A stretch of 64,000 nucleotides of DNA, from positions 1,736,001 through 1,800,000 of the forward strand of contig NZ_JIAN01000005.1 in the NCBI RefSeq assembly GCF_000688475.1, in the 5' to 3' direction. The notes beneath the pieces were generated by a model. The model had not been told where the DNA came from. It worked only from the letters and a program-made list of their open reading frames with translations, and made no database searches. A program made the position numbers and the translations under genes. Within the stretch, counting starts at the first letter, position 1; each line of letters begins with the position of its first letter. Below, piece after piece: positions 61,855-64,000 of this stretch. The stretch is from Cellulomonas sp. URHE0023 (GTDB taxonomy: Bacteria > Actinomycetota > Actinomycetes > Actinomycetales > Cellulomonadaceae).

Positions 61855-64000
61855 CCGTCGACGCCTTCGGCACGGCAGCCCTCCGAGCTGCCGTGCTGGG
61901 GGCCTGGCGGGCCTCTCCCGCACGGCTGCGCGAGGACGCCAACACCGAGGAGGACCACGCCCGCGGCTACTACCGCGACCGGGTCGTGGTCGAGCTCGCG
62001 CAGAACGCCGCCGACGCCGCGGTACGCGCCGGTACGTCCGGCAGGCTCCTGCTGCGGCTCGACCGCTCCGACGACGGCACCCTCGTCCTCGTCGCGGCCA
62101 ACACCGGGCACCCGCTCGACGCCGACGGCGTGGCGTCGCTGTCCTCGATGCGCACGTCGTCCAAGCGCGGGGACGAGCGCGTGGTCGGCCGGTTCGGGGT
62201 CGGGTTCGCCGCGGTCCGGGCCGTCTCGGACGAGCTCTCGTTGCTGTCGACCACCGGAGGGGTGCGGTTCTCGGCGCGTGACACGGCCGGTCTGCTCGCG
62301 GAGGCGTCGCAGGGCTACGCCGGACTGGACGACGAGGTGAGGCGTCGCGACGGGTCGCTGCCTGCGCTGCGCCTGCCGTTCCCCACGGCCGGACGCCCAC
62401 CTGCCGGCTACGACACCGCGGTCGTGCTGGAGCTGCGCGACGAGGTCGCCGCTGACGAGGTCCGGGGGCTGCTGCGCGACGTCGGTGACGCGCTCCTGCT
62501 GGCGCTGCCGGGGCTGGTCGAGATCCTGGTCGAGGACAACACCTCGGACGCACCGAACCGCCGGATCACGGACGTGGCCCACCGCTGGGTGGTGCTGTCC
62601 GCACAGGGTGAGCTCGGGCTGGACCTGCTGGCGGACCGACCGGTCGAGGAGCGCGGCGCCCGGACCTGGCGCGTGACGTGGGCGGTGCCCCGCGACCAGA
62701 CGTCCTCGGACTGGGCGCGTGTGGTCCATGCCCCGACCCCGACCGACGAACCGTGCACGGTCCCCGCGCTGCTCGTCGCGACGCTGCCGCTCGACCCGAC
62801 CCGGCGGCACGTGGCCGTCGGCCCGCTCACCGATGCCGTGCTCGACCACGCCGCCGACGCGTATGCCCGCCTCGCGCACGAGCGCGCTGCCGCGGGCGAA
62901 CCCGGCGACGCCCTCGCCCTGGTGCCGATGGGTCTGGCGTCCGGCGCCCTCGACGGAGCGCTGCGTGCGCGGATCGTCGCGCGGCTGTCGCACACCCCGC
63001 TGGTCGTGCCCGCGGCAGCAGCGGCCGGCGGCGCACGTGACACGGACAGGGCCGCCCCCGTTCCCGTGCTGCTCGAGCCGCGGCGCGCCGTGATGCTCGA
63101 AGGTCGAGCCGGTCACGACGTGGCGGTCGTCGCGGCGCTCGGTCGTCGGATCGGGGGGCTCGTCGTCGTGCCCTCCGGCAAGGAGGCGCAGGCGCGCGCC
63201 CTGGGTGTCGAGGCGCGTGGTCTGGCAGACGTGGTCGAGGAGCTCCCCGCGGTGAGCGGTGGTGACTGGGTGGCCCTGTACGACGCCGTGGCGCCACTCG
63301 CGGACGACGCACGGGACCGGGAGGCCCTCGGCGCGCTGCCGGTCCCGCTCGCGGACGGTCGCGTGATGCGGGGTGCACGAGGCCTGGTGGTGCTGGACGC
63401 CGACCTGGCCGACGCGGTCGGCACGGACGCGCTCCGGGACCTCGGACGCTGGGGCCTGCGCGTCGTCGACCCGGCGGCCGCGCACCCGCTCCTGGCGCGT
63501 CTGGGTGCCGACGCGCCCGACGCCCGCGGGCTGCTGCAGCACCCCGCACTGCGGGCGGCCGTCCTCGAGCAGGCGGACGACGACGACCTCCAGCTGGCAG
63601 ACGAGGTCACCGAGGCCGTCCTGGCCGTGGTGCGGGCGGTCGTCGGTGATGCCCATCCCCGGGACGCGGCCGGCGCGGTCGCCGACGCGGCAGCGTGGCT
63701 CGGGCTCCTCACGCTCCCGGCAGCGGACGGCGAGCCCACCCCTGCGCACGGGCTCGTCCTGCCGGGCGGGCCCGCGTCCGAGCTGCTCGACCCCAGGGTC
63801 CTCGCGCCGGTGACGCTGGAGGCGGTGGAGCGCTGGGGCACGACGACCTTGGTGGCCGCGGGCGTGCGCGACGACCTTGCGGTCATGCGTCTCACCGAGG
63901 TCGTCGCCGAGCCGGCGTCCGTGGACCCGGACGGGAGGGACGATGCGAGCCTCGCCGCCCAGTCGCTGGACGGCTGGCCCGACTACCTCGAGCACCTGTC
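61851..64000 (+). CDS. Sacsin-like GHKL ATPase (5' part)
   Basis: The gene runs off the window after 716 codons with no stop. GHKL motifs lie in the first 130 residues: DRVVVELAQNAADA (N-box), LVLVAANTGHPLD (in place of DxGxG) and GRFGVGFAAVRAVSDEL. This is the N-terminal Hsp90-like ATP pocket of sacsin-type proteins; the rest is a large domain of unknown role. The GTG start overlaps the DUF3027 stop, so it is the third gene of the cold-shock operon. Typical length for the family is about 1000 residues (recollection). Confidence 0.85.
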   Translation, partial: MTVDAFGTAALRAAVLGAWRASPARLREDANTEEDHARGYYRDRVVVELAQNAADAAVRAGTSGRLLLRLDRSDDGTLVLVAANTGHPLDADGVASLSSMRTSSKRGDERVVGRFGVGFAAVRAVSDELSLLSTTGGVRFSARDTAGLLAEASQGYAGLDDEVRRRDGSLPALRLPFPTAGRPPAGYDTAVVLELRDEVAADEVRGLLRDVGDALLLALPGLVEILVEDNTSDAPNRRITDVAHRWVVLSAQGELGLDLLADRPVEERGARTWRVTWAVPRDQTSSDWARVVHAPTPTDEPCTVPALLVATLPLDPTRRHVAVGPLTDAVLDHAADAYARLAHERAAAGEPGDALALVPMGLASGALDGALRARIVARLSHTPLVVPAAAAAGGARDTDRAAPVPVLLEPRRAVMLEGRAGHDVAVVAALGRRIGGLVVVPSGKEAQARALGVEARGLADVVEELPAVSGGDWVALYDAVAPLADDARDREALGALPVPLADGRVMRGARGLVVLDADLADAVGTDALRDLGRWGLRVVDPAAAHPLLARLGADAPDARGLLQHPALRAAVLEQADDDDLQLADEVTEAVLAVVRAVVGDAHPRDAAGAVADAAAWLGLLTLPAADGEPTPAHGLVLPGGPASELLDPRVLAPVTLEAVERWGTTTLVAAGVRDDLAVMRLTEVVAEPASVDPDGRDDASLAAQSLDGWPDYLEHL

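Overview
The window is very GC-rich chromosomal DNA (roughly 70% or more by eye) from an actinobacterium. Best guess is a Micrococcales member close to Cellulomonas; this is inferred from gene content, not a database match. Supporting signs are CarD, the carD-ispD-ispF and cysS-rlmB pairs, a MsiK-type sugar-importer ATPase, DUF4032, DUF3263, DUF3027, an XPB-type helicase with its large partner, a WXG100-like protein, a CIRCE-controlled groEL without groES, many GTG/TTG starts, and at least ten genes with a TANNNT box 6-7 bases before the start codon (probable leaderless mRNAs). I see no insertion sequence, prophage, CRISPR array or integrase.

Layout. 1-4.3 kb: the end of a PhoB/RegX3-type response regulator, a two-unit PHO box, and the pstSCAB phosphate importer, closed by a bidirectional terminator shared with an LpqE-like lipoprotein. 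5.1-17.3 kb: carD, ispD and ispF, then about 7.9 kb of accessory metabolism (EamA exporter, LysR regulator, quinone-oxidoreductase-like enzyme, aldonolactone oxidase, TetR regulator, MFS transporter, PLP enzyme), then cysS and rlmB. 17.3-26.7 kb, mostly minus strand: DUF4032, msiK, two tandem membrane-anchored beta-propellers, otsB/otsA for trehalose, and an alkaline phosphatase with three 20-bp repeats upstream. 26.9-31.1 kb: a Ser/Thr kinase, a small coupled gene pair that may be a toxin tip with its immunity protein, a thioredoxin-fold membrane protein, and tRNA-Thr(TGT). 31.3-34.2 kb: a 969-residue multi-spanning hydrolase-like protein.

34.3-39.1 kb: a pentapeptide-repeat protein, a divergent NarL-type two-component pair, and a SipW-like signal peptidase flanked by two secreted proteins, one a ricin-B lectin. 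39.1-47.5 kb: SGNH hydrolase, ung, DUF3263, a LytR_C protein, a cold-shock protein, a phytoene-desaturase-like flavoprotein, groEL, an AlaA-like aminotransferase and DUF4031. 47.5-53.4 kb: a WXG100-like protein, an HD-domain protein, a two-component system, a class I amidotransferase and an LPxTG-anchored surface protein. 53.6-64 kb: XPB helicase and partner, an unknown protein with a J-domain membrane protein, a DksA/TraR zinc finger, then a coupled operon of cold-shock protein, DUF3027 and a sacsin-like ATPase running off the window.

Three themes link the genes. Phosphate: regulator, PHO box, Pst importer and alkaline phosphatase. Stress and envelope: CarD, trehalose, GroEL, cold-shock proteins, sensor systems and secreted proteins. 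Information processing: cysS, rlmB, ung, tRNA-Thr and the XPB helicase. The least explained parts are the SipW locus, the membrane-embedded hydrolase and the small gene pair at 28.8-29.4 kb.
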